Source of the DNA: Pseudomonadota bacterium | Lineage (GTDB): Bacteria > Desulfobacterota > Binatia > Binatales > Binataceae | Assembly: GCA_021323675.1 (NCBI GenBank) | Contig: JAJPKP010000017.1 | Location: forward strand, 62,001-126,000 | Direction: 5' to 3' | DNA: 64,000 nt | In this document: positions 40,288 through 49,026 of the stretch, in pieces | Layout: each line of letters opens with the position of its first letter | Numbering within the stretch: the stretch's first letter is position 1 | Program-made: the position numbers and the translations under genes | Notes under the pieces: model-generated | The model's database searches: none | Seen by the model: only the letters and a program-made list of their open reading frames with translations | What the model was told of the DNA's origin: nothing

Positions 40288-43065
40288 TTAACGGCGCCCT
40301 CGGTCATCGCGGGGCCGGTTAACCTCGAACGTGACTATCTCGAAAGGGCGGAGCTCCACTTCCACGTCGCCATTGCGATGCTTGCGCAGCGGGGCGCCCT
40401 TGACGGTTTTACCGGCCAAATCGACGATTCTTGCCTTTGCCCCCGCGCCGAAGCTGAATCGCGCATGCTCGCGGGCGGAAGATGCGCTGTAGGCGCGGAT
40501 CCGATAAACGGCGGGCCGCTTGCCGGGCCGTGCGGTGGAAAAGGCGATGCGCGGATTGTCGCATCGCGCGAGGCTCATCTCGCCGGCCGGCGCAGAGTTC
40601 GCCGTGAACATCCGGGGCGGGTAGGCGTATGCCGCCGCGCGCTGCACGATATTCCCGTCGAGATAGCTGCCGCGGTATGCGGCGACCGCGAATTCAAATC
40701 GATGATCTCCGATCTCCTGCGCGCCCGGCGTTTCCAGTTCGGGTCCGGCGCCGCCCCGCCGCGTCGCCAAATCCGATCGCGACAGCCATCCGACGCACCT
40801 GATCAGCGTCAGCAGCAAGGTGGTTCCGTCGCGCTCCGCGCGCGCTTCGACCTCGTAAAGCCCGCGCGAAACAATCGCGGCTGAAATTGTCTCGCCTTCC
40901 ACCGCGCTCCAGGTGCGATGCGGCGCGGTTGGATAGATGTCCTCGGTGCCAGGCGGTTCGAGCGAATCGATGGAACGCCGCACGACACCGAAACTCGTGT
41001 CCTGATGGACGCAGTTGGCGGCTATCGGAGTCGAGAGCGCGACGCGCAGCCGATGGTCGCGCGACCGGTTGGTCACCCTCACGTCGAAGTCGATTCGGTC
41101 GAGTCCGGAATAGAGCGAGGCGGCGATTTCGATTTGCAGCGGCAAGGTATCCGCGCTGCGGGAGCGGCGATCCGCGGCCAGCTGGCGGGGGATGGCATAT
41201 TCGCAAGCCAACGCGATGCGGCGGCGCGGACCGGCGGCCTCCAATACGCGCGCGCTTCGCGCGGCCGGAATCGAAATCGCGGGCGCTCGGGGAACGGGAT
41301 CGAAATTGTATTCATCGCCCCGGTCGCCATCGTCTTCAAAATACAACTCGAACTCCGCGCCGCGCCGAAGGTCTCGAATCGCGAGGCCACGCACGCCCGC
41401 ACTGATGCGATAGAATTCGTTTTCGATCGAATCGCCCGGCGCGCTGGGCTCCGCAACCGAATCGTCGCGGACGATCTGAAAGAAAGTGAATCCGGCCTGC
41501 GCAAGATCGTTCGCAACGAATGAGATCGACGCCCGCGCTGCGCTGGTCGCGCGGACCATCACCGTGGCGTCATCCGGCACTTCGTTTCGAATCCGGCGGC
41601 GAAACTCATCGAGGTCCAGGTCGCTCAGGGGAGCGCGGCTCATGAACAGTTCGAGCACGATGCGTCCGTCAGCGGTCTGCCGAAGTTCGTAGCGGTTAAC
41701 CGTCCGGCCCATGAGGCTGGGATGGCTGAGCGCGGCCACCATCGGCTTCAGTTCCGCCGCGCGGACCTCGGTTTCCAGCGTTCGCTCGCGGCGAGCAACG
41801 TCAATTGCGGCGGGAACGCGCCCGGATGGCCCTTCAACCGCGTAGCGCGCGGATGGGTCCGCAAGCTCGATCTCGCCGGCCACCAGCGCGCTTCGCGCGA
41901 AACCCGGATTGAATACGGCGATCGCGCCATCGCGCCGCGCGGGGCCGTCAAGGACCGTCGCGGATGCGCGCCGGATTACGCCTTCCGCCATCATCGCGGC
42001 CTGATCGAAGCGGTAGCGCATGTCGGTATGAACCTGATCGACCGAGCATCCGCAGATCGAGTCGTGCGGATGGTTCTGCAGCTCCATCCGCCACGCCGCC
42101 TCCATCCATGCATCCAGACCGGCTCCGGCGCCGAGCGCATTCGCGAGCGCCGCGATCGGGTCGGCGAGCCGTTCGAGGGCATAGCAATTCTGAAAATCGC
42201 GCTGTTTGATCCAGGCGCGGGCCGAGGTCACGCCGGGCAGCAGATGCGCACGCAGGGGAGAACGCAGCTCGCCGCGATGACTCGGAATGCCGTCTGGAGC
42301 AGCCGCCGCGCTCCGGTTCACGAAAAGCTCGAGTGGCCCGACCTCGAGGCTCATCGCGCTCGTTTCACGCGCCTCGCGAATTCGCGCGCCAAGGCGCGGG
42401 TCCGGCTCGGCATGGTCGGTCCCGTTCATCACCAGGATAGGACTGCCGGCGGCGAAACCGCGCTCGCGCTCGGCGATCGCGTTCACCCGCGCAAGAAAGC
42501 TCTCGACCGATTCGAGCGGCAGGTTCGCGCCGTTGGAGTATCCGTAGGGCAAGTACACGGTGAGCACGGAAGAGCCGTCGGGTGCTTCCCAGCGAAAGCG
42601 ATTTCGGGTGACATCCGCTCCGACTCCGCGCCACAGCACGGCGGTGCGGAAGCCGAAGCCGGCGAGAATCTGCGGAAGCTGCGCGATATGGCCGAACTGA
42701 TCGGGCAGATAGCCGACGTCGAGCGGGCGGCCGAACCTGCGCGCCGCCGCCATCCCGATTTCCAGGTTGCGCACCAGCGACTCGCCGCTCACCAGGAAGC
42801 TGTCCGCGAGCACGTACCAGGGACCGATCTGAATTTTTCCGGCGCGCACCAGTTTCCTGACGCGCGCCGCCATTTCAGGCCGAATTTCCAGGTAGTCGTC
42901 GAGAACGATGGTTTGTCCGTCGAAGTGGAACGATGGAACCTCGCCCGACTCGACCATCGGGATCATCCGATCCGCCATCGCAACCAGCCGCGCGCGCATC
43001 TGCTGGAAAGGCTGGTACCATTCGCGATCCCAATGGGTGTGAACGACGAAGTAGAGCTGGTCCAT
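40288..43065 (-). CDS. Glycoside hydrolase family 38 alpha-mannosidase
   Basis: 925 residues. The N-terminal catalytic barrel begins with the zinc site HTHWDREWY, then PFQQMRARL; the nucleophile region reads YLPDQFGHIAQLPQIL; another zinc His lies in QNHPHDSICGCSVDQVH. Long C-terminal beta-sandwich domains follow, including FEIVTFEVNRP at the end. It removes alpha-mannosyl residues from glycans or glycoconjugates. No signal peptide is seen, so it acts in the cytoplasm. It starts 10 bases after the MaoC gene on the same strand. Confidence 0.94.
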   Translation of the reverse strand: MDQLYFVVHTHWDREWYQPFQQMRARLVAMADRMIPMVESGEVPSFHFDGQTIVLDDYLEIRPEMAARVRKLVRAGKIQIGPWYVLADSFLVSGESLVRNLEIGMAAARRFGRPLDVGYLPDQFGHIAQLPQILAGFGFRTAVLWRGVGADVTRNRFRWEAPDGSSVLTVYLPYGYSNGANLPLESVESFLARVNAIAERERGFAAGSPILVMNGTDHAEPDPRLGARIREARETSAMSLEVGPLELFVNRSAAAAPDGIPSHRGELRSPLRAHLLPGVTSARAWIKQRDFQNCYALERLADPIAALANALGAGAGLDAWMEAAWRMELQNHPHDSICGCSVDQVHTDMRYRFDQAAMMAEGVIRRASATVLDGPARRDGAIAVFNPGFARSALVAGEIELADPSARYAVEGPSGRVPAAIDVARRERTLETEVRAAELKPMVAALSHPSLMGRTVNRYELRQTADGRIVLELFMSRAPLSDLDLDEFRRRIRNEVPDDATVMVRATSAARASISFVANDLAQAGFTFFQIVRDDSVAEPSAPGDSIENEFYRISAGVRGLAIRDLRRGAEFELYFEDDGDRGDEYNFDPVPRAPAISIPAARSARVLEAAGPRRRIALACEYAIPRQLAADRRSRSADTLPLQIEIAASLYSGLDRIDFDVRVTNRSRDHRLRVALSTPIAANCVHQDTSFGVVRRSIDSLEPPGTEDIYPTAPHRTWSAVEGETISAAIVSRGLYEVEARAERDGTTLLLTLIRCVGWLSRSDLATRRGGAGPELETPGAQEIGDHRFEFAVAAYRGSYLDGNIVQRAAAYAYPPRMFTANSAPAGEMSLARCDNPRIAFSTARPGKRPAVYRIRAYSASSAREHARFSFGAGAKARIVDLAGKTVKGAPLRKHRNGDVEVELRPFEIVTFEVNRPRDDRGRR

Positions 43066-43075
43066 CGAAGATGCT

Positions 43076-43522
43076 TCAGGCGGGACGGCGCGGCTGGAGG
43101 ATGCGCCGGCGCAGGATCATCACCTGCTCTCCGTTTTGATTGAGGCCCCGCGTCTCGACATAGATAATGCCGCGATCGTTCTTGCTCTTCGACGGTGTCG
43201 TCTCGAGCACGGTTGTTTCGGCATAGAGCGTGTCGCCGCCAAAGGTCGGCGCGGTATGCCGGACCGATTCATATTCGAGGTTGGCGATCGCGTTCTCGCT
43301 CACGTCCTTGACGCTCATCCCGACGACGGTTGAGAGCACCAGCAGTCCATTGACGAGGCATCGTCCATGCTGCGACTTCGCCGCGTAAGCCGCATCGAAG
43401 TGAAGCGGGTTGGTGTTCATCGTCATCAGGGTGAACCAGGTGTTGTCGAAGTCGGTGATGGTGCGGCCGGGCCAGTGTTTGAAAACCTGTCCGGGAGAAA
43501 AGTCCTCGAAGTAACGAATCAT
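43076..43522 (-). CDS. MaoC-like (R)-hydratase
   Basis: 148 residues in a single hot-dog fold. It begins with RYFEDFSPGQVFKHWPGRTIT, has FTLMTMNTNPLHFDAAYAA (hydratase Asp/His region, TMNTNP rather than SGDxNP) and ends QVMILRRRILQP. It belongs near the mesaconyl-CoA/beta-methylmalyl-CoA hydratase-like branch. It adds or removes water on an enoyl-CoA. The reading direction is shared with the mannosidase gene, but a functional tie between the two is not obvious. Confidence 0.88.
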   Translation of the reverse strand: MIRYFEDFSPGQVFKHWPGRTITDFDNTWFTLMTMNTNPLHFDAAYAAKSQHGRCLVNGLLVLSTVVGMSVKDVSENAIANLEYESVRHTAPTFGGDTLYAETTVLETTPSKSKNDRGIIYVETRGLNQNGEQVMILRRRILQPRRPA

Positions 43523-43679
43523 CGCGATAAGCTCCGGGTTGTGCTTGATCGCGATTATCCGATGCGCGGATCAGTTGCAATTGAAGTTGAAGCGCCGATC
43601 GCATGGAATGCGGACTGGGAATCGTTTACAAAGGCCCGAACGAACCGAAAATGCCGCGCCGGCGAATGGCGCCGAATCG

Positions 43680-45182
43680 ATGGCCAAACGGCGAATAAAA
43701 AAACTGCTGATCGCGAACCGGGGCGAAATCGCGCTCCGGATCATCCGCACCGCGCGGATGATGGGCATCAAAACTGTCGCGGTGTACTCCGAAGCGGATG
43801 CGCGCAGCACGCACGCCGCGGCCGCGGACGAAGCCCGGCTCATCGGCCCGCCGGAGGCATCGAAAAGCTATCTCAACATCGACGCGATCATCGCGGCGGC
43901 GCGCGAGACGGATGCCGACGCGATTCATCCCGGCTACGGCTTTCTCTCGGAGCGCGCCGAATTCGCGCAAGCCGCCGCCGACGCGGGAATAATCTTCGTC
44001 GGGCCGCGCGCGGACGTGATGGCGAAGCTGGGGGACAAGGTCGCGGCGCGCGCAATCGCGGCCGCGGCGAACGTGCCCGTAGTGCCCGGCCTCGAAACCA
44101 TCGAGCCCGCGGCGGCGCGCGATTTCGCCGCGAGATCCGGCTTTCCGGTCCTGGTCAAGGCGGCAGCCGGCGGCGGCGGGCGCGGGATGCGGGTGGTCGA
44201 GTCTCTGGAAGGTCTCGATGGCGCGCTCGAAGCCGCCTCGCGCGAGGCGCTGGCCGCGTTCGGCGACGGACGCGTGTTCCTGGAAAAATACCTCGCGCGC
44301 CCTCGCCATATCGAAGTGCAGTTTCTCGGCGATGAGCACGGCAACGTGATTGCGATGGGGGAGCGGGAGTGCTCGATCCAGCGGCGCCATCAGAAAATTA
44401 TCGAAGAATCACCGGCGCCGGGGCTCGCTGAAGCAACTCGCGCCGCCATGATCGATTCCGCTCTCAGGCTGGCGCGCGCGGCCGGCTACACCAACGCGGG
44501 CACCGCGGAATTCCTGGTACAGGATGACCACTTCTATTTCCTTGAGGTAAACGCGCGCCTGCAGGTCGAGCATCCGGTTACCGAAATTCGCTTCGGATGC
44601 GATCTGGTTGCGGAACAATTGAAGATCGCGATGGGAGAGCGGCTTGCGCCCGTGGCGGCTCCGCGCGGATGCGCTATCGAGGGGCGGGTTTACGCTGAAG
44701 ATGCGGCAAATGGTTTCAGGCCCGCCACCGGCACCGTACTCGATTTGAGAATTCCGGCGGGACCAGGCGTCCGCTTCGACACTCATCTCGCTGCCGGCGC
44801 GGAAATTGGCGCGTTCTATGACGGACTGCTCGGCAAGCTCATCTGCTGGGGCGCGGACCGCGATCAGGCGCGCAGGCGGATGCTCGCGGCATTCGACGAA
44901 TTCGCGGTTTTGGGCGTGACCAACACGGCGGGCTTTCTGCGCGATATCGTGGCGAGCGAGCCGTTTGCGCGCGCCGACCTCTCCACGCGATTTGTCGAAG
45001 AGTTCTTCGCGGAGCCCGCACGCGTGGAGCAACCGGAGATGGATGCGGCGCTGATTGCCGCCGCCCTTGCGGCGCAGGCTGCTCCTTCAGCCGCTAAAGC
45101 GGAGGCCAACGGCAGACGAGCTGCCGCAATCCGATCGCCATGGGCGGAGCTCGGTGCTTTCGAGCTGTGGAGACGCCGATGA
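43680..45182 (+). CDS. Biotin carboxylase subunit of an acyl-CoA carboxylase
   Basis: 500 residues from ATG 43680; the frame extends upstream to 43539 but the extra residues lack similarity. The BC domain: KLLIANRGEIALRIIRTARM, AIHPGYGFLSERAEFAQA, ATP-grasp glycine loop VKAAAGGGGRGMRVVE, ECSIQRRHQKIIEE, and NARLQVEHPVTE. Sequence type is closer to the alpha chains of propionyl- and methylcrotonyl-CoA carboxylase. It carboxylates biotin using ATP and bicarbonate. The stop overlaps the carrier gene start (ATGA). No carboxyltransferase gene is near. Confidence 0.95.
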   Translation: MAKRRIKKLLIANRGEIALRIIRTARMMGIKTVAVYSEADARSTHAAAADEARLIGPPEASKSYLNIDAIIAAARETDADAIHPGYGFLSERAEFAQAAADAGIIFVGPRADVMAKLGDKVAARAIAAAANVPVVPGLETIEPAAARDFAARSGFPVLVKAAAGGGGRGMRVVESLEGLDGALEAASREALAAFGDGRVFLEKYLARPRHIEVQFLGDEHGNVIAMGERECSIQRRHQKIIEESPAPGLAEATRAAMIDSALRLARAAGYTNAGTAEFLVQDDHFYFLEVNARLQVEHPVTEIRFGCDLVAEQLKIAMGERLAPVAAPRGCAIEGRVYAEDAANGFRPATGTVLDLRIPAGPGVRFDTHLAAGAEIGAFYDGLLGKLICWGADRDQARRRMLAAFDEFAVLGVTNTAGFLRDIVASEPFARADLSTRFVEEFFAEPARVEQPEMDAALIAAALAAQAAPSAAKAEANGRRAAAIRSPWAELGAFELWRRR

Positions 45183-45712
45183 AGCTTCGCGAGGCGGGAA
45201 GGGCGGGCGAGCGCGAGGTCGAAATTCTCGCGCATCAGGGCACGCAACTCCGCGTACGCATCGACGGTCGCGAGGTATCGGCGCAGGTCGAGCCGCTGGC
45301 GGCGGGCGGCGCGGTCCTTTCGATCGACGGGCGGCGCTTTCATATCGCCGGCGCCCGCAGGAAGGACACGATCCTGGTCGCGGTCGGACCGCGCACGTTC
45401 GATTTCGTTCGGGTCGAAGAGGGTGCGCGCCACGGCTTTCATGGACTTACGACTCCGCAGATAACCGCGCCGATGCCGGGCAAGGTGCTGCGCGTGCTCG
45501 TCGAGCCGGGCGATGCTGTCGGGGCAGGCCAGCCGTTAGTGGTCCTGGAAGCGATGAAGATGGAGACGACGCTGGCGGCTGAAAGCGACGCGATCGTAAA
45601 GCGCGTCGCGGTCGAGGCGGGCCAGATGGTCGATCACGGCGCGGTGCTGATCGAACTCAGTCCGGCGAATCCGAGTCCATCAGCTCCCGAATCCGGCTCT
45701 CCAGAGTCCTGA
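45179..45712 (+). CDS. Biotin carboxyl carrier protein (BCCP half of the alpha chain)
   Basis: 177 residues from ATG 45179. A BT-like region is followed by the biotinyl domain: ITAPMPGKVLRVLVEPGDAV, then EAMKMET with K127 as the biotin site, and a final HGAVLIEL. Together with the preceding gene it makes a split version of the single-chain BC-BCCP alpha subunits. The last bases overlap a small gene on the opposite strand. Confidence 0.93.
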   Translation: MKLREAGRAGEREVEILAHQGTQLRVRIDGREVSAQVEPLAAGGAVLSIDGRRFHIAGARRKDTILVAVGPRTFDFVRVEEGARHGFHGLTTPQITAPMPGKVLRVLVEPGDAVGAGQPLVVLEAMKMETTLAAESDAIVKRVAVEAGQMVDHGAVLIELSPANPSPSAPESGSPES

Positions 45713-45905
45713 CCCATTCGGCAAAATCATCGTCGCGCTCGACGACAATTTCGAGCTTGCCGTTTTTCATCAGCGACACGCGGCCCGGATGCTCGGGGCG
45801 AAGCGGGATGACGACGGCCTCGCGCGAGATCCCCATCGCGTCGAGCACCTCGAAGATTTTCTCGATCTCCTTGAGAGTGACTGCCTTCAGCATCGCCGTG
45901 CACAT
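45657..45905 (-). CDS. Small conserved-looking protein of unknown function
   Basis: 82 residues from ATG 45905; ATG 45893 is an alternative. It reads as a helix-strand protein: LKAVTLKEIEKIFEVLDAMG, VVIPLRPEHPGRVSLMKNGK and ERDDDFAEWVRTLESRIREL. The pattern is coding-like (no low complexity, balanced charges), and the frame overlaps the 3' end of the carrier gene by 56 bases tail to tail. No family is recognised. Confidence 0.6.
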   Translation of the reverse strand: MCTAMLKAVTLKEIEKIFEVLDAMGISREAVVIPLRPEHPGRVSLMKNGKLEIVVERDDDFAEWVRTLESRIRELMDSDSPD

Positions 45906-46002
45906 CCGCGCGCCGGACCCAGGATGGCCTTTACATATGGGACGCAGCGCATAAGCTCAATTCCGGCTACAATGAAGCATAAGCAGCGGAGGAATTCATC
46001 GC

Positions 46003-46206
46003 GTGTTCGGCACAATCAAGAAAGTGGTGAAGGACAAAGGCTTCGGTTTTATCGAGCCGGATGACGGCGGCGACGAAGTCTTTTTCCATCGATCGCGCCT
46101 GGCGCCCAAGGTGTATTTCGAAGATTTGCGCGAGGGCAACGAGGTTCAGTTCGAGGTGCGATCCGGTGAAAAGGGACGACAGGCCTTCAACCTGCGCCTG
46201 CGCTAG
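46003..46206 (+). CDS. Cold-shock domain protein
   Basis: 67 residues from GTG 46003, with GGAGGAA at proper distance. FGTIKKVVKDKGFGFIEPDD (RNP1 KGFGFI), then EVFFHRSRL (RNP2 VFFH). The Phe/Lys set fits single-stranded nucleic acid binding. It differs from the 22257 copy in charge (more acidic loop DDGGDE). The gene stands alone between convergent and opposing neighbours. Confidence 0.94.
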   Translation: MFGTIKKVVKDKGFGFIEPDDGGDEVFFHRSRLAPKVYFEDLREGNEVQFEVRSGEKGRQAFNLRLR

Positions 46207-46230
46207 CGGTTCCAAGCCCGAGCGATTCAG

Positions 46231-47751
46231 TCACCGCGTCCATTGAAACCATCGGCGGAAGAGGCGCGAGGCGAACGGGGTGAGGCGCGTGCGATTGTAC
46301 TGATTGGCGATTTTGCGAATAGCCTCCGCCTGAGTCGGGTACGGATGGATAATCTCGGCGAGTTTGCTCAATCCCACGCCCGCCGAGGTCGCGGTTGTCA
46401 GCTCTGAAATAATCTCTCCCGCGTGCCTTGCGACCATCGTCGCCCCGACGATTTGGTCGCCCCCCTGCTTCACATGCACCTTAAGCAGGCCGTCCGTTTC
46501 GCCATCGAGCACGGCGCGATCAACGTCAGCCATCTCCTGCACAAAGGTCGTCACCTTGATGCCGCGTTTTGCCGCTTCGGCTTCATCGAGTCCCGTGTGC
46601 GCGATCTCCGGGTCGGTGTAGGTGCACCACGGAATCGTCAGGGCACTCACGCGGGAGCGCCCGAAGAAGAGCGCGTTGCGCAGCACGATTCGCGCGTGCG
46701 CATCCGACAGATGGGTGAACTTGAGCGCCGAGGCGCAATCTCCGGCGGCGTAAATGCGCGAGTTCGCGGTGCGCAGGTAGTCGTCAACCCGGATGCCGTG
46801 CGCGCGGTCGTATTCGACTCCCGCGGCTTCGAGCCCGAGGCCGTCAACGTTGGGCACACGGCCGACCCCGAGCAGGATTTCATCGACGGCGATTTCCGCT
46901 TGCGAACCGCCGGTCTCGATGCGCAGCAGCTTTTCGGACTCGCGCTTCTCGATCGCGACAATTCGGCATCCGGTTTTGATCACTACACCGTCGCGGGCGA
47001 GCGCGAGGTCGATGCGTGCGGCGGCGTCGCGGTCTTCGCGCGGCAGAATGCGCGGCTCGGCCTCCAGCAGCGTGACTTCGGAGCCGAACCGGCGCATCGC
47101 CTGCGCGAGCTCGCATCCGATCGGTCCAGCGCCGATTACCGCCATCCGCCGCGGCAGTTCGGTCAGGGAAAAGATTGTTTCGTTCGTAAGGCATCCGGCC
47201 TCGGCGAGACCCGGGATGGGCAGAAGGGCGGCGCGAGCGCCGGTTGCGATGACCGCCCTTCGGAACCTGAGCCGCTGTCCCTCCACCTCGACCGCATCGG
47301 ATGAGACAAAGCGGGCATCGCCGATGAACACGTCGATGCCGAGTCCACGCAGGCGCTCGGCCGAATCGTTGTGGGCAAGTTCCGCGCGCAGCCGGCGCAT
47401 CCGTTCCATCACCGCCGCGAAATCGACGCGCACCGGCTCCGCCGTTACGCCCAAGGCTGCTCCCGCGCGCGCATCGGCGGCGGCACGCGCCGATCGGAGG
47501 AGAGTCTTGGACGGGACGCATCCGAAGTTGAGACAATCTCCTCCCATCAAGGCGCGCTCGACGATGGCGACTTTCGCGCCGAGTCCTGCAGCTCCCACCG
47601 CCGAGACCAGTCCCGCCGTGCCCGCGCCGACGACGACCAGGTTGTAGCGCGCGGCCGGCGGTGGATTGCGCCATCCCTGCGGATGGACTTTCGCGAGAAG
47701 GGCGAGGTTGTGCGCATCAAGCGGCGCGACCATGGACGCATCCGATGCCAT
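46231..47751 (-). CDS. FAD-dependent pyridine nucleotide-disulphide oxidoreductase (MerA-like)
   Basis: 506 residues. The FAD loop GAGTAGLVSAVGAAGLGAKVAIVE (starting near 42) leads to the redox Cys pair C73-x4-C78 in GGDCLNFGCVPSKTLL. Further motifs: IATGARAALLPIPG, MAVIGAGPIGCELAQAM (NAD site), IYAAGDCA and the dimer-interface IHPYPTQAEAIRK. It lacks an N-terminal metal-binding HMA domain and the C-terminal vicinal Cys of true MerA, so mercury reduction is unlikely. It lies 2 bases downstream of the TVP38 gene, a pairing I recognise from many genomes. Confidence 0.92.
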   Translation of the reverse strand: MASDASMVAPLDAHNLALLAKVHPQGWRNPPPAARYNLVVVGAGTAGLVSAVGAAGLGAKVAIVERALMGGDCLNFGCVPSKTLLRSARAAADARAGAALGVTAEPVRVDFAAVMERMRRLRAELAHNDSAERLRGLGIDVFIGDARFVSSDAVEVEGQRLRFRRAVIATGARAALLPIPGLAEAGCLTNETIFSLTELPRRMAVIGAGPIGCELAQAMRRFGSEVTLLEAEPRILPREDRDAAARIDLALARDGVVIKTGCRIVAIEKRESEKLLRIETGGSQAEIAVDEILLGVGRVPNVDGLGLEAAGVEYDRAHGIRVDDYLRTANSRIYAAGDCASALKFTHLSDAHARIVLRNALFFGRSRVSALTIPWCTYTDPEIAHTGLDEAEAAKRGIKVTTFVQEMADVDRAVLDGETDGLLKVHVKQGGDQIVGATMVARHAGEIISELTTATSAGVGLSKLAEIIHPYPTQAEAIRKIANQYNRTRLTPFASRLFRRWFQWTR

Positions 47752-47753
47752 CG

Positions 47754-48431
47754 TCAGGTCCGTTCCTTGAGCGCGCGGGTCGCGATTCTGGTCGCATAGA
47801 GCGCGACCGCGACGGTCGCGAGAAATCCGATCGCATTAAGCGCCCATCGCAATCCGGCCGGACCGCCGCCCGCGGATGCGCGGGCGAGGTCGCCTCCCAG
47901 CGATCCGATATATACGAACATCACCGTGGCCGGCAGCATGCCGATCCACGAGGCGATCACGTAGTCGGCGAGTCGAACGCGCGTGAGGCCGTATGCGTAG
48001 TTGAGCAGATTGAACGGAAACACCGGAGAAAGCCGGGTCAGCAAAACGATCTTCCAACCTTCGCGCGCGACTGCGTCGTCGATCGCGCGAAAGCGCGGAT
48101 TGCCGGCAATCTTTCGCGCAACCGCATCGCGCGCGAAGTACCGTCCCACCAGGAACGCGGCGGTTGCTCCGGCGGTGGCGGCAATCGAGACATAGATCGA
48201 GCCTCGCACCACGCCGAACACGGCGCCGCCTCCGATCGTCAGGAGTGAGCCGGGGATGAAAAGCACGCAGGCGACCACGTAGATCGCGACGAAGGCGATC
48301 GGCGCGGCCGGGCCGAGCGAAGAGAGCGCGCCGAGAGCGGCCGTCAGCTCTCCTCCGAAGCGCCGCCCTGCGACCAGCACCGCGGCGATCGCGGCTGCCG
48401 CGGCGATGTATTTGACCCATCGCCGTTTCAT
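47754..48431 (-). CDS. TVP38/TMEM64 (DedA-like) membrane protein
   Basis: 225 residues from ATG 48431; the longer frame upstream overlaps the divergent moaB promoter. Several hydrophobic helices; central signature FIPGSLLTIGGGAVFGVVRG and FLVGRYFARDAVARK, and SPVFPFNLLNYAYGLTRVRLADY, typical of the VTT domain. These proteins are thought to move lipids across membranes. The neighbouring FAD oxidoreductase begins immediately after it, so the two are co-expressed. Confidence 0.93.
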   Translation of the reverse strand: MKRRWVKYIAAAAAIAAVLVAGRRFGGELTAALGALSSLGPAAPIAFVAIYVVACVLFIPGSLLTIGGGAVFGVVRGSIYVSIAATAGATAAFLVGRYFARDAVARKIAGNPRFRAIDDAVAREGWKIVLLTRLSPVFPFNLLNYAYGLTRVRLADYVIASWIGMLPATVMFVYIGSLGGDLARASAGGGPAGLRWALNAIGFLATVAVALYATRIATRALKERT

Positions 48432-48528
48432 GCGCAGTCCCGCGCCTTCGGAGATTCGTGGAAAAGTCGCGTCCGCATCGCGGGCGGAGCTTATAATGGA
48501 CGCGGGGATGATGTAATCCTTGAAAATC

Positions 48529-49026
48529 ATGGCTGCCGGGCATCACAAGGAACAGGTTCGCGCCAATCTCAAGGTCGGCATCGTGACCGCCAGCGACTCC
48601 CGCACGCCGGAAACGGACACCAGCGGCGCGGCGATTCGCGAGATGTTCAGGGGAGCCGGCCATACGGTGGCCTACTACGAGATCGTTCCCGATGCGCCGG
48701 CGAAAATCGCGCACGCGATCATCACCCATCTGCCGGAGCTGGACGCGATAGTCGTCAATGGCGGAACGGGGCTTGCCGCGCGCGACGTGACCGCGGACGT
48801 CGTACGATCGCTGATGGACAAGGAGATAGAGGGTTTCGGAGAGTTGTTCCGGATGCTGTCGTACCAGGAGATCGGCGCCGCCGCGATGCTGAGCCGGGCG
48901 GTCGCCGGCTTGCGCAATCAGAGGTTTGTCGCGGCGCTGCCGGGATCGACAGCGGCGTGCCGGCTGGCGATGGAAAAACTCATCCTGCCCGAGATCGGGC
49001 ATATTGCCTATCTAATCTCGCAATGA
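48529..49026 (+). CDS. moaB: Molybdenum cofactor biosynthesis protein B
   Basis: 165 residues from ATG 48529 (a TTG at 48520 is in frame). The MoaB/MogA fold: LKVGIVTASDSRTPETDTSG, VNGGTGLAARDVTADV and LPGSTAACRLAME. It is linked to adenylylation of molybdopterin before metal insertion. Its stop overlaps the start of the fused molybdopterin synthase gene (ATGA), so they are coupled. Confidence 0.94.
   Translation: MAAGHHKEQVRANLKVGIVTASDSRTPETDTSGAAIREMFRGAGHTVAYYEIVPDAPAKIAHAIITHLPELDAIVVNGGTGLAARDVTADVVRSLMDKEIEGFGELFRMLSYQEIGAAAMLSRAVAGLRNQRFVAALPGSTAACRLAMEKLILPEIGHIAYLISQ

Noticed and set aside
41722-43143. 473-residue open frame on the plus strand
   Set aside because: It is opposite the GH38 gene, whose zinc and nucleophile motifs are clear.
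46231-47751. True mercuric reductase
   Set aside because: The FAD and redox Cys motifs fit, but the N-terminal metal-binding domain and C-terminal vicinal Cys pair of MerA are missing and no mer genes are near.
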